A DNA stretch of 8,844 nucleotides from an uncultured Traorella sp. (GCA_945938205.1 CAMEUL010000051.1:1-8844); one strand, 5' to 3'; shown: positions 1-6,874, counted from the stretch's first letter. The notes: generated by a model from the letters alone, not told the origin. Numbers and translations are program-made.

Positions 1-1
1 C

Positions 2-1039
2 GGAACCATCGGAAGGATCTTGGACCATATTGAAAGAGGAACACTGGATGTATCTTTGATCCATACATGTATTATCGATGAAGCAGATGAATGCTTTAAA
101 CTGGGTTTTCTGGAAGACTTGACAGAAATCATGAAACATCTTCCACAATGCACCAAGGCCCTTTTTTCTGCTACCTATCCATCTGAAATACAGGAAGTGA
201 TCCATACTTATCTTCAAGATCCGATATCGATCAAAATCAAGGATACAAAAGAATACAATACGGACATAACGCTTCATGCAGTTTCAGTAACCAAAGAAAA
301 TAAAATGGATATTCTGTTTTCACTGATCAATCAGGATTTGCCAAAACAGGCTATCATTTTCTGTAATTTCAGAGAAAATGTGGATGAAGTATTTGACGCA
401 TTTTATGAAAAAGGGTATTCCTGCTGTATGATTCATGGCGGTCTGGAACAAGATGAACGATTGGAAAATATGCGTGATTTCAAAAAAGGAATGTTTCGTT
501 TTTTAATAGCTAGTGATATTGCAGCACGAGGTATTGATGTAGAAAGGATTTCTCATGTTTATAATTTTGATCCACCAACGACCACAGAAACATTGATCCA
601 TCGTATTGGAAGAAGCGGACGCGTGGGAAGACAGGGCGAAAGCACGACACTGGTTTTGAATACCCAGATGAAATACATAGAAAGAATGGAAGAAGAACTG
701 GATACTGCTTTTGATTGGATCGAAAAGGTTGTTTCAACTCCGATGCAGGAAATTCTGAAAACAAGTGAACCTCAAATTCTGAAAGAAGAAAAATTGCAGT
801 CCACAATTACCCGTCTTTATATAAAAGGTGGGAAAAACAAGAAAATCAGAGCAAAAGATCTGGTTGGAGCGATTCTTCAAAATCCAAATATATGTTTTGA
901 AGATATCGGTGTGATCGAAATCATGGAAAATCAAAGTTATGTGGAAATTTTGAATGGGAAAGGAAAGCTGGTATTTGAAGATCTGAAAACAAGAACCATC
1001 AAAAATAAAAAAATCCTTGTAGAGATAGCCAAGGATTGA
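2..1039 (+). CDS. dbpA: ATP-dependent RNA helicase, DEAD-box, DbpA/YxiN type (5' truncated)
   Basis: This is the C-terminal 345 residues of a DEAD-box RNA helicase. The frame is open from base 2, so the real start lies left of the window. Visible in order (numbering from base 2): motif Ib-like TIGR at 2-5, where the family usually has TPGR; DEAD at 26-29; SAT at 56-58; the motif V region (IASDIAARGID) near 169-179; and HRIGRSGR near 200-207, the arginine-finger motif VI. After a linker, residues 270-345 match the DbpA-type RNA-recognition domain, including IRAKDLVGAI and SYVEILNGKGK, which closely resemble B. subtilis YxiN. In DbpA and YxiN this domain binds hairpin 92 of 23S rRNA, so the likely role is late assembly of the large ribosomal subunit in the cytoplasm. 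Full-length relatives are about 460-480 residues. No terminator follows, so read-through into the MATE gene is possible. Family assignment is very secure; DbpA orthology rests on the C-terminal domain. Confidence 0.93.
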   Translation, partial: GTIGRILDHIERGTLDVSLIHTCIIDEADECFKLGFLEDLTEIMKHLPQCTKALFSATYPSEIQEVIHTYLQDPISIKIKDTKEYNTDITLHAVSVTKENKMDILFSLINQDLPKQAIIFCNFRENVDEVFDAFYEKGYSCCMIHGGLEQDERLENMRDFKKGMFRFLIASDIAARGIDVERISHVYNFDPPTTTETLIHRIGRSGRVGRQGESTTLVLNTQMKYIERMEEELDTAFDWIEKVVSTPMQEILKTSEPQILKEEKLQSTITRLYIKGGKNKKIRAKDLVGAILQNPNICFEDIGVIEIMENQSYVEILNGKGKLVFEDLKTRTIKNKKILVEIAKD

Positions 1040-1064
1040 TTTTCACATTAGATAGCGTTAGAAT
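1036..1064 (+). promoter_or_regulatory. Predicted sigma-A promoter for the first MATE gene
   Basis: A -35-like TTGATT (1036-1041) and a -10-like TAGAAT (1059-1064) are separated by exactly 17 bases. Transcription would start near 1071, leaving a leader of about 17 bases. The -35 box overlaps the stop codon of the helicase gene. The ribosome binding site GAGGTGA (1077-1083) lies four bases before the ATG at 1088. The boxes match consensus at 4/6 and 5/6, so this is a sequence-based prediction only. Confidence 0.5.
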
Positions 1065-1087
1065 AAGAACGTTTGTGAGGTGAAAGC

Positions 1088-2446
1088 ATGTCGAAAGACC
1101 GTTATCATATCAATATGACTGAAGGAAATCTTTTTAAGAAAATTTTATTGTTTTCCTTGCCTTTAATGGCGAGCGGTGTGCTTCAGCTTCTGTTTAATGC
1201 GGCAGATATTGTTGTTGTTGGACAGTATGCCGGACATGAATCATTGGCGGCGGTAAGTTCCACATCGGCCCTGATCAATCTGATTGTCAATATTTTCATC
1301 GGATTATCCATTGGGACCAATGTGCTGGTGGCACGTTATATTGGTGCCAACAAACAGGAGGAGATTTCTAAAACAGTGCATACAGCCATGATGGTAAGCA
1401 TTATTGGGGGATTGATCCTGCTTGTCTTTGGAAATGTGGCAGCCAAGCCACTTCTAATTTGGATGGATACACCAGGGGATGTGCTTGATCTGGCTGTCTT
1501 ATATCTGAGAATTTACTTTTTGGGTATGCCAGCCCTTCTTATTTATAATTATGGAGCTTCAATTTTAAGAGCCAAAGGAGATACCAAACGTCCTTTGTAT
1601 TTCTTAAGTATCGCAGGGGTTGTCAACGTATTATTAAATCTTCTGCTCGTGATTGTTTTTCATATGGGAGTTGCAGGTGTTGGTATTGCGACAACGGTTT
1701 CACAGATCATTTCCGCAGCCTTTGTGTTTGTCTGTCTGATGAATGAGAGAGGTGGCATGCAGCTGCGTCCAAAGGAAATGCGGATTGATATGAAAAACTT
1801 CATTGAGATCATGAAAATTGGTTTACCGGCAGGTATTCAAGGATGCATTTTTTCGATATCGAATGTTATGATCCAGGCTTCTGTCAATTCATTTGGATCC
1901 GTAGTTATGGCTGGAAATGGAGCAGCCAGCAATATTGAAGGATTTGTGTACATGTCGATGAATACCTTCCATCAGTCCTGCCTAACATTCACCGGTCAGA
2001 ATGCAGGAGCCAGAAACTACGAAAGAATGAAACAATCACTTTATATTTGCCAGCTCTATGTCATCCTTACCGGATTGATACTGGGTGTAGGTGCTTGGTA
2101 TTTTGGTGGAACACTCTTGCAGATTTATTCCAACGATCCAGCAGTCATTACAGCAGGTATTGTACGTATGGGATATGTCTCCAAACCATATTTCCTATGT
2201 GGTATGATGGATGTTATGGTCGGTTCATTACGAGGAATGGGTTATTCCATTTTCCCAATGATCGTTTCTCTTGTTGGTGCCTGTGGTCTTCGTCTTGTTT
2301 GGCTGGCAACGGTCTTTCAGATGTATCCAACGATTGATATGGTCTATATTTCTTATCCGATCAGCTGGGCTATCACGACCCTCGCTCATATTATTACTTA
2401 TCTAATCGTGATCCGTAAGGTAAAGACAAAACTTCAGGCATCGTAA
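1088..2446 (+). CDS. MATE family efflux transporter (first of a tandem pair)
   Basis: This is a 452-residue integral membrane protein of the multidrug and toxic compound extrusion family. These 12-helix antiporters export organic cations or metabolites using a proton or sodium gradient. It shows two homologous six-helix halves. The N-terminal half has GNLFKKILLFSLPLMASGVL (13-32), an AADIVVVGQYAG stretch (38-49), and the typical loop motif ILRAKGDTKRPL (159-170). The C-terminal half has FTGQNAGARN (301-310) and the mirrored LRGMGYSIFPM (381-391). Length is normal for the family. The ATG at 1088 has a clear GAGGTGA site. A second MATE gene follows 80 bases later, but a terminator and a promoter lie between them, so they are probably separate transcription units. 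The substrate cannot be deduced. The start region is nearly identical to that of the next gene, which hints at an old tandem duplication. Confidence 0.93.
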   Translation: MSKDRYHINMTEGNLFKKILLFSLPLMASGVLQLLFNAADIVVVGQYAGHESLAAVSSTSALINLIVNIFIGLSIGTNVLVARYIGANKQEEISKTVHTAMMVSIIGGLILLVFGNVAAKPLLIWMDTPGDVLDLAVLYLRIYFLGMPALLIYNYGASILRAKGDTKRPLYFLSIAGVVNVLLNLLLVIVFHMGVAGVGIATTVSQIISAAFVFVCLMNERGGMQLRPKEMRIDMKNFIEIMKIGLPAGIQGCIFSISNVMIQASVNSFGSVVMAGNGAASNIEGFVYMSMNTFHQSCLTFTGQNAGARNYERMKQSLYICQLYVILTGLILGVGAWYFGGTLLQIYSNDPAVITAGIVRMGYVSKPYFLCGMMDVMVGSLRGMGYSIFPMIVSLVGACGLRLVWLATVFQMYPTIDMVYISYPISWAITTLAHIITYLIVIRKVKTKLQAS

Positions 2447-2457
2447 GGTGCCTTTTT
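2436..2457 (+). terminator. Rho-independent terminator overlapping the MATE stop codon
   Basis: A 7-bp stem (2436-2442 paired with 2447-2453, including one G-U pair) closes a GTAA loop and runs into a T tract (2453-2457). The stop codon TAA (2444-2446) lies inside the loop, so the hairpin starts within the last coding codons. The stem is short but GC-rich at its centre, and the loop fits the stable GNRA type. Confidence 0.7.
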
Positions 2458-2460
2458 AGT

Positions 2461-2477
2461 TGTTCAAAAAATGAACA
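2461..2477. promoter_or_regulatory. Perfect inverted repeat upstream of the second MATE promoter (candidate operator)
   Basis: TGTTCA (2461-2466) and TGAACA (2472-2477) form a perfect palindrome with a 5-base A spacer. It abuts the region where the -35 contacts of the second MATE promoter would fall. Small dyads of this size are typical sites for dimeric helix-turn-helix repressors such as MarR or TetR types, which often control efflux pumps. No such regulator gene is present in the window, so the partner is unknown. A chance 6+6 dyad in AT-rich DNA is quite possible. Confidence 0.35.
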
Positions 2478-2495
2478 GTCATCGATTATGAAATA

Positions 2496-2504
2496 TGCTA
2501 GAAT
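2496..2504 (+). promoter_or_regulatory. Predicted extended -10 promoter for the second MATE gene
   Basis: TG at 2496-2497, one base, then TAGAAT at 2499-2504 form an extended -10 element. Such elements can work without a good -35 box, and the best candidate here, CAGTCA at 2476-2481, matches only 3/6. The start site would be near 2511, giving a leader of about 16 bases with the ribosome binding site AGGGGTGA at 2515-2522. This placement excludes the upstream ATG at 2488 as the start codon. Confidence 0.5.
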
Positions 2505-2526
2505 GGTGCCAATTAGGGGTGAGAGC

Positions 2527-3858
2527 ATGTCAAAAGATATGACAAGGGGCAATCCATTGCGTCTGATTTTGATTTTTGCGGTACCGATGCTTATCGGAAA
2601 TATCTTCCAACAGTTTTATTCTATGGCAGATACAATTGTGGTTGGTACCTGTATTGGTAAAAATGCATTGGCAGCCGTAGGCGCAACCGGGGGTATCTTA
2701 TTTTTTGTATTAGGTTTTATCATGGGACTTACCAATGGGTTTTCAGTCATTATTTCTCAGTATTTTGGTGCACAGGATGAAAAAGGGTTGCGTCATTCTA
2801 TTGGAATGTCAATTCTTTTGGCTTTGATCATCACAGGAATCGTAACGGTGTTTTCAGTCATCAGTACTCGATGGATACTTGAGACTATGCAGACACCTGC
2901 TGACATCATAGTAGATTCCTATCGTTATTTGATCGTCATCTTTGCTGGAACGATTGCGACTGTCGGGTATAATATGGTTTCTTCCATTTTACGAGCACTC
3001 GGCGATAGCAAGACACCGCTTTTGTTTCTGATTATCGCATGCATCTTAAATGTTTTTTTGGATCTCGTACTGATTGTATATTTCCACATGGGTGTCGAAG
3101 GGACCGCTTATGCCACCATTATCGCACAAGGGATTTCTTTTCTGCTTTGTTTGCTTTATATTGCGCATCGTTATCCTATCCTTCATCTTTCAAGGGAAGA
3201 TTTCAGATGGGATGGCGAAATGAATTTAACGCTGTTGAGAATCGGAATTCCTGGAGCTCTCTCTTCTTCCATAACAGCATTAGGTGTTATGATTCTTCAA
3301 GGAACCATCAATCAGATGGGGAGTGATACAGTTGCAGCCTATACAGCAGGAACCAAGGTAGAACAACTTTTCACGATGCCAACTATGACGTTGGGGATGG
3401 CGATGGCGACTTTTGCCGGTCAGAATCTAGGGGCAGGCAAAATCGAACGTGTGAAAGAAGGGATTCATTCCAGTGTAAAGGTAATGTTTTTATATTGTGT
3501 CATCACTGGTGTGATTCTATACAATGCAGGAGGTTGGCTCACACAAATGTTTGTTTCAAAAGATCAGGTGCATATCATTCAAATGAGTCATCAGTATCTA
3601 AGATATGTGGCTGTCTTTGCCAGCACTTTGGGTGTATTGTTTATTTACCGTTCTACGATTCAAGGATTGGGAAACGGAGTAATTCCAATGATATCAGGAG
3701 TCATGGAACTAGCCATGCGTGTCATTATTGCTCTGATTCTTTCACAGTTTTTGGGATTTACAGGAATCTGTCTCGCATCTCCGATTGCCTGGATCGGTGC
3801 GGATATACTTCTGTTTCCATATTATTATCATATGGTGCATCGTTTATCTAGCAGATAA
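2527..3858 (+). CDS. MATE family efflux transporter (second of a tandem pair)
   Basis: This is a 443-residue membrane antiporter of the MATE family, paralogous to the preceding gene. Visible family features include RGNPLRLILIFAVPMLIGNI (7-26), YSMADTIVVGTCIG (31-44), the loop motif ILRALGDSKTPL (154-165), FAGQNLGAGK (296-305) and IQGLGNGVIPM (378-388). Hydrophobic segments fit 12 helices. An in-frame ATG at 2488 would add 13 residues, but it lies upstream of the predicted transcription start. The ATG at 2527 has a good ribosome binding site and gives the same MSKD N-terminus as the paralogue. Apart from that start region and the family motifs, the two proteins are well diverged, so they probably export different compounds. 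Transcription ends at the hairpin that begins three bases after the stop codon. Confidence 0.92.
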   Translation: MSKDMTRGNPLRLILIFAVPMLIGNIFQQFYSMADTIVVGTCIGKNALAAVGATGGILFFVLGFIMGLTNGFSVIISQYFGAQDEKGLRHSIGMSILLALIITGIVTVFSVISTRWILETMQTPADIIVDSYRYLIVIFAGTIATVGYNMVSSILRALGDSKTPLLFLIIACILNVFLDLVLIVYFHMGVEGTAYATIIAQGISFLLCLLYIAHRYPILHLSREDFRWDGEMNLTLLRIGIPGALSSSITALGVMILQGTINQMGSDTVAAYTAGTKVEQLFTMPTMTLGMAMATFAGQNLGAGKIERVKEGIHSSVKVMFLYCVITGVILYNAGGWLTQMFVSKDQVHIIQMSHQYLRYVAVFASTLGVLFIYRSTIQGLGNGVIPMISGVMELAMRVIIALILSQFLGFTGICLASPIAWIGADILLFPYYYHMVHRLSSR

Positions 3859-3861
3859 CAA

Positions 3862-3885
3862 AAAATCCTCATTTTTGAGGATTTT
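3862..3885. terminator. Bidirectional intrinsic terminator between convergent genes
   Basis: A perfect 10-bp stem (3862-3871 paired with 3876-3885) closes a TTTT loop. The stem is flanked by A-rich sequence on the left and T-rich sequence on the right, so a U tract is produced on either strand. It would end the rightward MATE transcript and the leftward aminotransferase operon. The stop codon of the PEBP-like gene (3884-3886 on the minus strand) overlaps the stem edge. Confidence 0.88.
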
Positions 3886-4336
3886 ATACTTTATAGATTC
3901 CTTTTAAAATGCTTTCTTCAAGGATATGACCTTCCATTGCCCAATAAAGATCATTGAAATAATGATTTTCATCAAGTGTCAACATACAGTCTAAGGCATA
4001 GACATGAAGTTCATACATGTGATCTTTGTCAGGAGGAGCCATACCGATATAATGTGCAGGACATTCATTCGGAATGGAATGAAAACCCTGTACAAAGTCA
4101 GTTGCTGTTTCACTTTCACCGGCTTCAATCTCATTTCGTTTGAGATTCCATCCGACCCAATGAATAAAACTGAATCCACAAACAGGAATCGCATCCTTGT
4201 CTTCAAACAGAAAGGCAAAAGATCTTGTGTTTTCAGGAGTTTCTTCGATGCGGAAAGGAATCGAAATCTCAGGCCCTCTTTTCCCATAGCAGTCATCAAA
4301 GAAACCGTTATGCAATCCTTTACTCGTGATTTTCAT
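3884..4336 (-). CDS. YbhB/YbcL family PEBP-like protein
   Basis: This 150-residue protein resembles the bacterial phosphatidylethanolamine-binding / Raf kinase inhibitor-like family. The signature DPDAP appears as DKDAIP (46-51), followed by the conserved HW (59-60). The C-terminal signature appears as GMAPPDKDHMYELHVYALD (98-116), where the family often has PPxGxHRYxFxVYAL. These segments form the anion-binding pocket in known structures. There is no signal peptide, so it is probably cytoplasmic. The biochemical role of bacterial members is not settled. A longer frame opens at 4369, but the ATG at 4336 gives the family-typical start (MKITSKGLHNG) and has GGAG seven bases upstream. With this start the gene overlaps the aminotransferase end by 17 bases, so the two are co-transcribed. 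Family assignment is good; function is unknown. Confidence 0.85.
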   Translation of the reverse strand: MKITSKGLHNGFFDDCYGKRGPEISIPFRIEETPENTRSFAFLFEDKDAIPVCGFSFIHWVGWNLKRNEIEAGESETATDFVQGFHSIPNECPAHYIGMAPPDKDHMYELHVYALDCMLTLDENHYFNDLYWAMEGHILEESILKGIYKV

Positions 4337-5498
4337 TGAACTGCTCCATGAATTTGCCGATCTTTTCAAGGGCTACTTTGATTTCTTCAATGCTGTAGGC
4401 ATAGGATACACGAATGAATCCTTCTCCTGCTTCCCCAAAAGCACTTCCCGGAACACAGGCCACATTGGCTTCTTCCAAAAGTTTTTCACAGAACTCAACC
4501 GAAGTCAGACCTGTTTTCTTGATGCATGGGAAAATATAAAAGGCACCTTTTGGCATATGCGTTGGCAAACCGATCCGATTGAATCCATTCACGATATAAT
4601 TTCTTCTTTGACGATATTGTTCGACCATCGCATCGACATATTTTTGTCCATTTTTTAATCCTTCAATAGCTCCATACTGAGCAGAACTTGGGGCTGACAT
4701 AATGACATACTGATGGATCTTCAAGATATGCTTTACGAATGTTTCGTTGGCACATAAATAACCTAATCGCCATCCGGTCATCGCAAATGCTTTAGAGAAA
4801 CCACTAATCAGAATGACCTGGTCTTTGATTTCTTCAAAATTGGCAGGCGAACAGTGTTTATCTTCGTAACTCAGTTCCGCATAGATTTCATCTGAAAGAA
4901 CGATCAACTGATGCTCTTTGATTATATCGATTAGTGGAAGATAATCTTCATAGGTCATGATTCCACCGGTTGGATTGGATGGGAAATTCAAAAGAATCGC
5001 TTTGGTTTTCGGAGTAATGGCATTTTCCAGCATTTCTTTTGTCAGTTTGAATTCATTTTCACTTGTGAGTTCAATATATTTAACGACACCTCCTGCCAGA
5101 ATAACAGCAGGTTCATAGGCGACATAACAAGGCTGAAGCAAAATGACTTCGTCTCCTGGGCTGATAATCGCACGTAGGGAAATGTCAATAGCTTCACTTC
5201 CTCCGACTGTCACAATGACGTTCTTTTTGGGATCATATTTCAGATCATACTGACGATCCAAATAATGACAGATTTCTTCACGTAAAGGAAGCAATCCGGA
5301 ATTCGCAGTATAATGTGTTTTCTTAGATTTGATGGAATAGATGGCAGCTTCACAGATATTCCATGGAGTCGCAAAATCCGGTTCTCCCACCCCTAAAGAA
5401 ATGACATCTTTTTTGGTGGAAGCCAGATCAAAGAATTTTCGAATGCCACTTGGCTTCAGTTCCACCACATCTTGGTTCATTAATTCTTCGTAATTCAT
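4320..5498 (-). CDS. alaT: PLP-dependent class I/II aminotransferase, AlaT/YugH-like
   Basis: This 392-residue fold-type I aminotransferase is cytosolic and uses pyridoxal 5'-phosphate. Visible landmarks: SGIRKFFDLA (17-26), substrate-side GVGEPDF (36-42), NPTGG (175-179), cofactor-binding D203 and Y206 in SDEIYAE, the Schiff-base lysine K236 in SGFSKAF, R244 in GWRLGY, and R363, the expected carboxylate-binding arginine. Length is normal. The N-terminus and the K236 region closely resemble B. subtilis YugH, renamed AlaT, which interconverts pyruvate/glutamate and alanine/2-oxoglutarate. A relationship to PatA (N-acetyl-diaminopimelate aminotransferase) or aspartate aminotransferase is the alternative. 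It overlaps the Lrp regulator by four bases (ATGA) with no clear ribosome binding site of its own, so translation is probably coupled. The same regulator-enzyme pair (yugG-yugH) occurs in Bacillus, which supports the AlaT reading. The substrate is inferred, not shown. Confidence 0.9.
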   Translation of the reverse strand: MNYEELMNQDVVELKPSGIRKFFDLASTKKDVISLGVGEPDFATPWNICEAAIYSIKSKKTHYTANSGLLPLREEICHYLDRQYDLKYDPKKNVIVTVGGSEAIDISLRAIISPGDEVILLQPCYVAYEPAVILAGGVVKYIELTSENEFKLTKEMLENAITPKTKAILLNFPSNPTGGIMTYEDYLPLIDIIKEHQLIVLSDEIYAELSYEDKHCSPANFEEIKDQVILISGFSKAFAMTGWRLGYLCANETFVKHILKIHQYVIMSAPSSAQYGAIEGLKNGQKYVDAMVEQYRQRRNYIVNGFNRIGLPTHMPKGAFYIFPCIKKTGLTSVEFCEKLLEEANVACVPGSAFGEAGEGFIRVSYAYSIEEIKVALEKIGKFMEQFNENHE

Positions 5499-5986
5499 GG
5501 TGTCACGATCAGACGGTCATCGCTTTGGTGATCTTCTTCATCTAACACGATGCCCGAATCCTTATACTTCTTTAAAACAAAATTGGTGCTGGTCCCAGTA
5601 ACACCTTCAACACATGCCAGTTTAGCACCCACAAAATTGGCGATTTCCTGCATGGTCTTTCCTTCGATCATTACAATGAATTCACTTTTTCCACTCATCA
5701 GATACATGGATTCCACTTCATCATAAGCATAGATCATGGATGCAATGCGATCGTATCCATAATCTCTTTCCGGCTGACAGCTCACTTCGATCACAGCACT
5801 TACACGATCTACATTCGCACGATTCCAATTGATCAGCGTATGATATCCGTTGATGACTTTTTCTTTTTCTAGCTTTGTCATTGTTTCTAATACATTCTCT
5901 TCGCTTTCCTGAAGGATGTCTGCCAGGTCTTTGATGTCTCTTCTGGCGTTTTTCTCAAGCAGGGAAAGCAATACTTTTTCTTCCAT
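5495..5986 (-). CDS. alaR: Lrp/AsnC family transcriptional regulator, AlaR/YugG-like
   Basis: This 163-residue regulator has an N-terminal winged helix-turn-helix (about 1-55, starting EEKVLLSLLEKNARRDIKDL) and a C-terminal RAM ligand-binding/oligomerisation domain (about 62-142). The latter includes VESMYLMSGKSEFIVMIEG (91-109). Lrp-family proteins assemble as dimers to octamers around DNA and respond to amino acids. The RAM domain and acidic tail closely resemble B. subtilis YugG (AlaR), which controls alaT. The gene is the first of a leftward operon and overlaps the aminotransferase by four bases, so it is probably autoregulated together with its target. The ATG at 5986 follows GAGGTGA with a four-base spacer. 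Which amino acid it senses is inferred (alanine) from the relatives only. Confidence 0.9.
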   Translation of the reverse strand: MEEKVLLSLLEKNARRDIKDLADILQESEENVLETMTKLEKEKVINGYHTLINWNRANVDRVSAVIEVSCQPERDYGYDRIASMIYAYDEVESMYLMSGKSEFIVMIEGKTMQEIANFVGAKLACVEGVTGTSTNFVLKKYKDSGIVLDEEDHQSDDRLIVTP

Positions 5987-6005
5987 GGTATCACCTCTTT
6001 TTCCT

Positions 6006-6034
6006 ATTCTATCAAAAACGCATGCAAATTGAAA
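6006..6034 (-). promoter_or_regulatory. Predicted promoter of the regulator-aminotransferase-PEBP operon
   Basis: Read on the minus strand, a TAGAAT -10 box (6011-6006) follows a weak TTTCAA -35 box (6034-6029) by 17 bases. The start would be near 5999, giving a leader of about 13 bases. The ribosome binding site AGAGGTGA (5998-5991) sits almost at the RNA 5' end. The -35 matches only 3/6, so the promoter may depend on, or be shaped by, the Lrp-type regulator. Confidence 0.45.
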
Positions 6035-6052
6035 TATATAGAAGAAAGTTCA

Positions 6053-6081
6053 TTGTAAGAAAGATGGGAAAAGTTTATAAT
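6053..6081 (+). promoter_or_regulatory. Predicted sigma-A promoter of the RpiR-family gene
   Basis: TTGTAA (6053-6058) and a perfect TATAAT (6076-6081) are spaced by exactly 17 bases. Transcription would begin near 6088, so the leader is only about 11 bases and starts with the ribosome binding site GAGGTGA (6088-6094). The in-frame ATG at 6084 lies before this start site and cannot be used from this promoter. It is the best-matching promoter in the window. Confidence 0.68.
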
Positions 6082-6098
6082 AGATGCGAGGTGAATCC

Positions 6099-6863
6099 AT
6101 GCAAATCATCATTTATGCACTTTTAAACTACATCAATTGTGCCATTAAACAAGACACTAATTATGAAATTGCTAAATGTCTTTTGATGCATATCGATAAA
6201 ATTGAAAAATTATCTTTGGAAGAAACAGCCAATCTTTGTCATGTGTCCGTTTCCACATTGAATCGTTTTTGTCGTATCATTGGTTTTTCAAATTTTTCAA
6301 CACTCCGTCATTTTATAAAAATAAAAGAAGATGTCAGTCTTCATTTTGAATCAAATAAAACAGATCCAAGTGAAAAGAAAACGCTAGAAAAAATGAATGA
6401 AAACATGGAATCTATCGAAAATATTCCGATGCATCTTTTTGATGAGATCTCACATCTGATTCATCATTCCAATCGTGTCATATTATTAGGATTTGGAGAG
6501 TTTCAGTTTCCGGCATTGTATTTTCAGAACCAGATGCTGTCATTAGGAAAATTGGTGGAAATCTGTGGGCAGATCAATCAGAACGATGTCAATGAAGTCA
6601 ATGTAGAAAAAAATGATCTGGTCATCATTACCAGTGTTCATGGAAATTATCTACTCGCCAATCAGAAAAAGATCCGTCAGTGGAACTGTCGAAAAGTACT
6701 GCTGACACAGATTCAAAATCAAGATCTAGTGAGTCAATATGATCTCATTTTAAAATATGGTATTCATGATGATGAAAGACTTCGCAAGTATACCATTATG
6801 CGCGTGTATGAAAAAATTATCTTGAATTACTATCAACATTATCATTATAAAAAGAATGATTAA
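6099..6863 (+). CDS. RpiR/MurR family transcriptional regulator with atypical SIS domain
   Basis: This 254-residue regulator has an N-terminal RpiR-type helix-turn-helix (about 1-77). Its recognition part, LSLEETANLCHVSVSTLNRF (38-57) followed by CRIIGFSNFS, matches the family pattern. The C-terminal part (about 115-235) aligns with the SIS sugar-phosphate-binding domain, for example RVILLGFGEFQFPA (126-139) and NDLVIITSVHGNYL (172-185). The usual serine-rich ligand motif (S-x-S-G-x-T type) is replaced by SVHGNYL, so ligand binding may be altered or lost. RpiR regulators usually sense phosphosugars and control the genes beside them, here two phospho-beta-glucosidases downstream on the same strand. 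The start at 6099 is preferred over 6084 because GAGGTGA lies just before it and the promoter excludes the earlier ATG. No terminator separates it from the glucosidase gene 73 bases on. Whether it represses or activates is not known. Confidence 0.86.
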   Translation: MQIIIYALLNYINCAIKQDTNYEIAKCLLMHIDKIEKLSLEETANLCHVSVSTLNRFCRIIGFSNFSTLRHFIKIKEDVSLHFESNKTDPSEKKTLEKMNENMESIENIPMHLFDEISHLIHHSNRVILLGFGEFQFPALYFQNQMLSLGKLVEICGQINQNDVNEVNVEKNDLVIITSVHGNYLLANQKKIRQWNCRKVLLTQIQNQDLVSQYDLILKYGIHDDERLRKYTIMRVYEKIILNYYQHYHYKKND

Positions 6864-6874
6864 CTGTTCATAAA

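Noticed and set aside
1054..1072. Hairpin between the helicase and first MATE gene as a terminator
   Set aside because: The stem is only four to five pairs, with no T tract following.
2488..2526. Upstream in-frame ATG extending the second MATE protein by 13 residues
   Set aside because: It lies before the predicted transcription start, has no ribosome binding site, and contains the -10 element. The ATG at 2527 matches the paralogue's start.
3991..4339. Overlapping open frames on both strands within the PEBP-like gene
   Set aside because: They are shadows of the PEBP frame, which alone carries conserved family motifs.
4337..4369. Upstream in-frame ATG extending the PEBP-like protein by 11 residues
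   Set aside because: The added residues do not resemble the family, and the ATG at 4336 has GGAG at a good distance and the family-typical N-terminus.
6020..6025. GCATGC palindrome in the divergent intergenic region as a regulator site
   Set aside because: It is only six bases with no symmetric extension, which is expected by chance and is shorter than known Lrp-type sites.
6084..6098. Upstream in-frame ATG extending the RpiR protein by 5 residues
   Set aside because: It precedes the predicted RNA start, and the extension would consist of the ribosome binding site itself.
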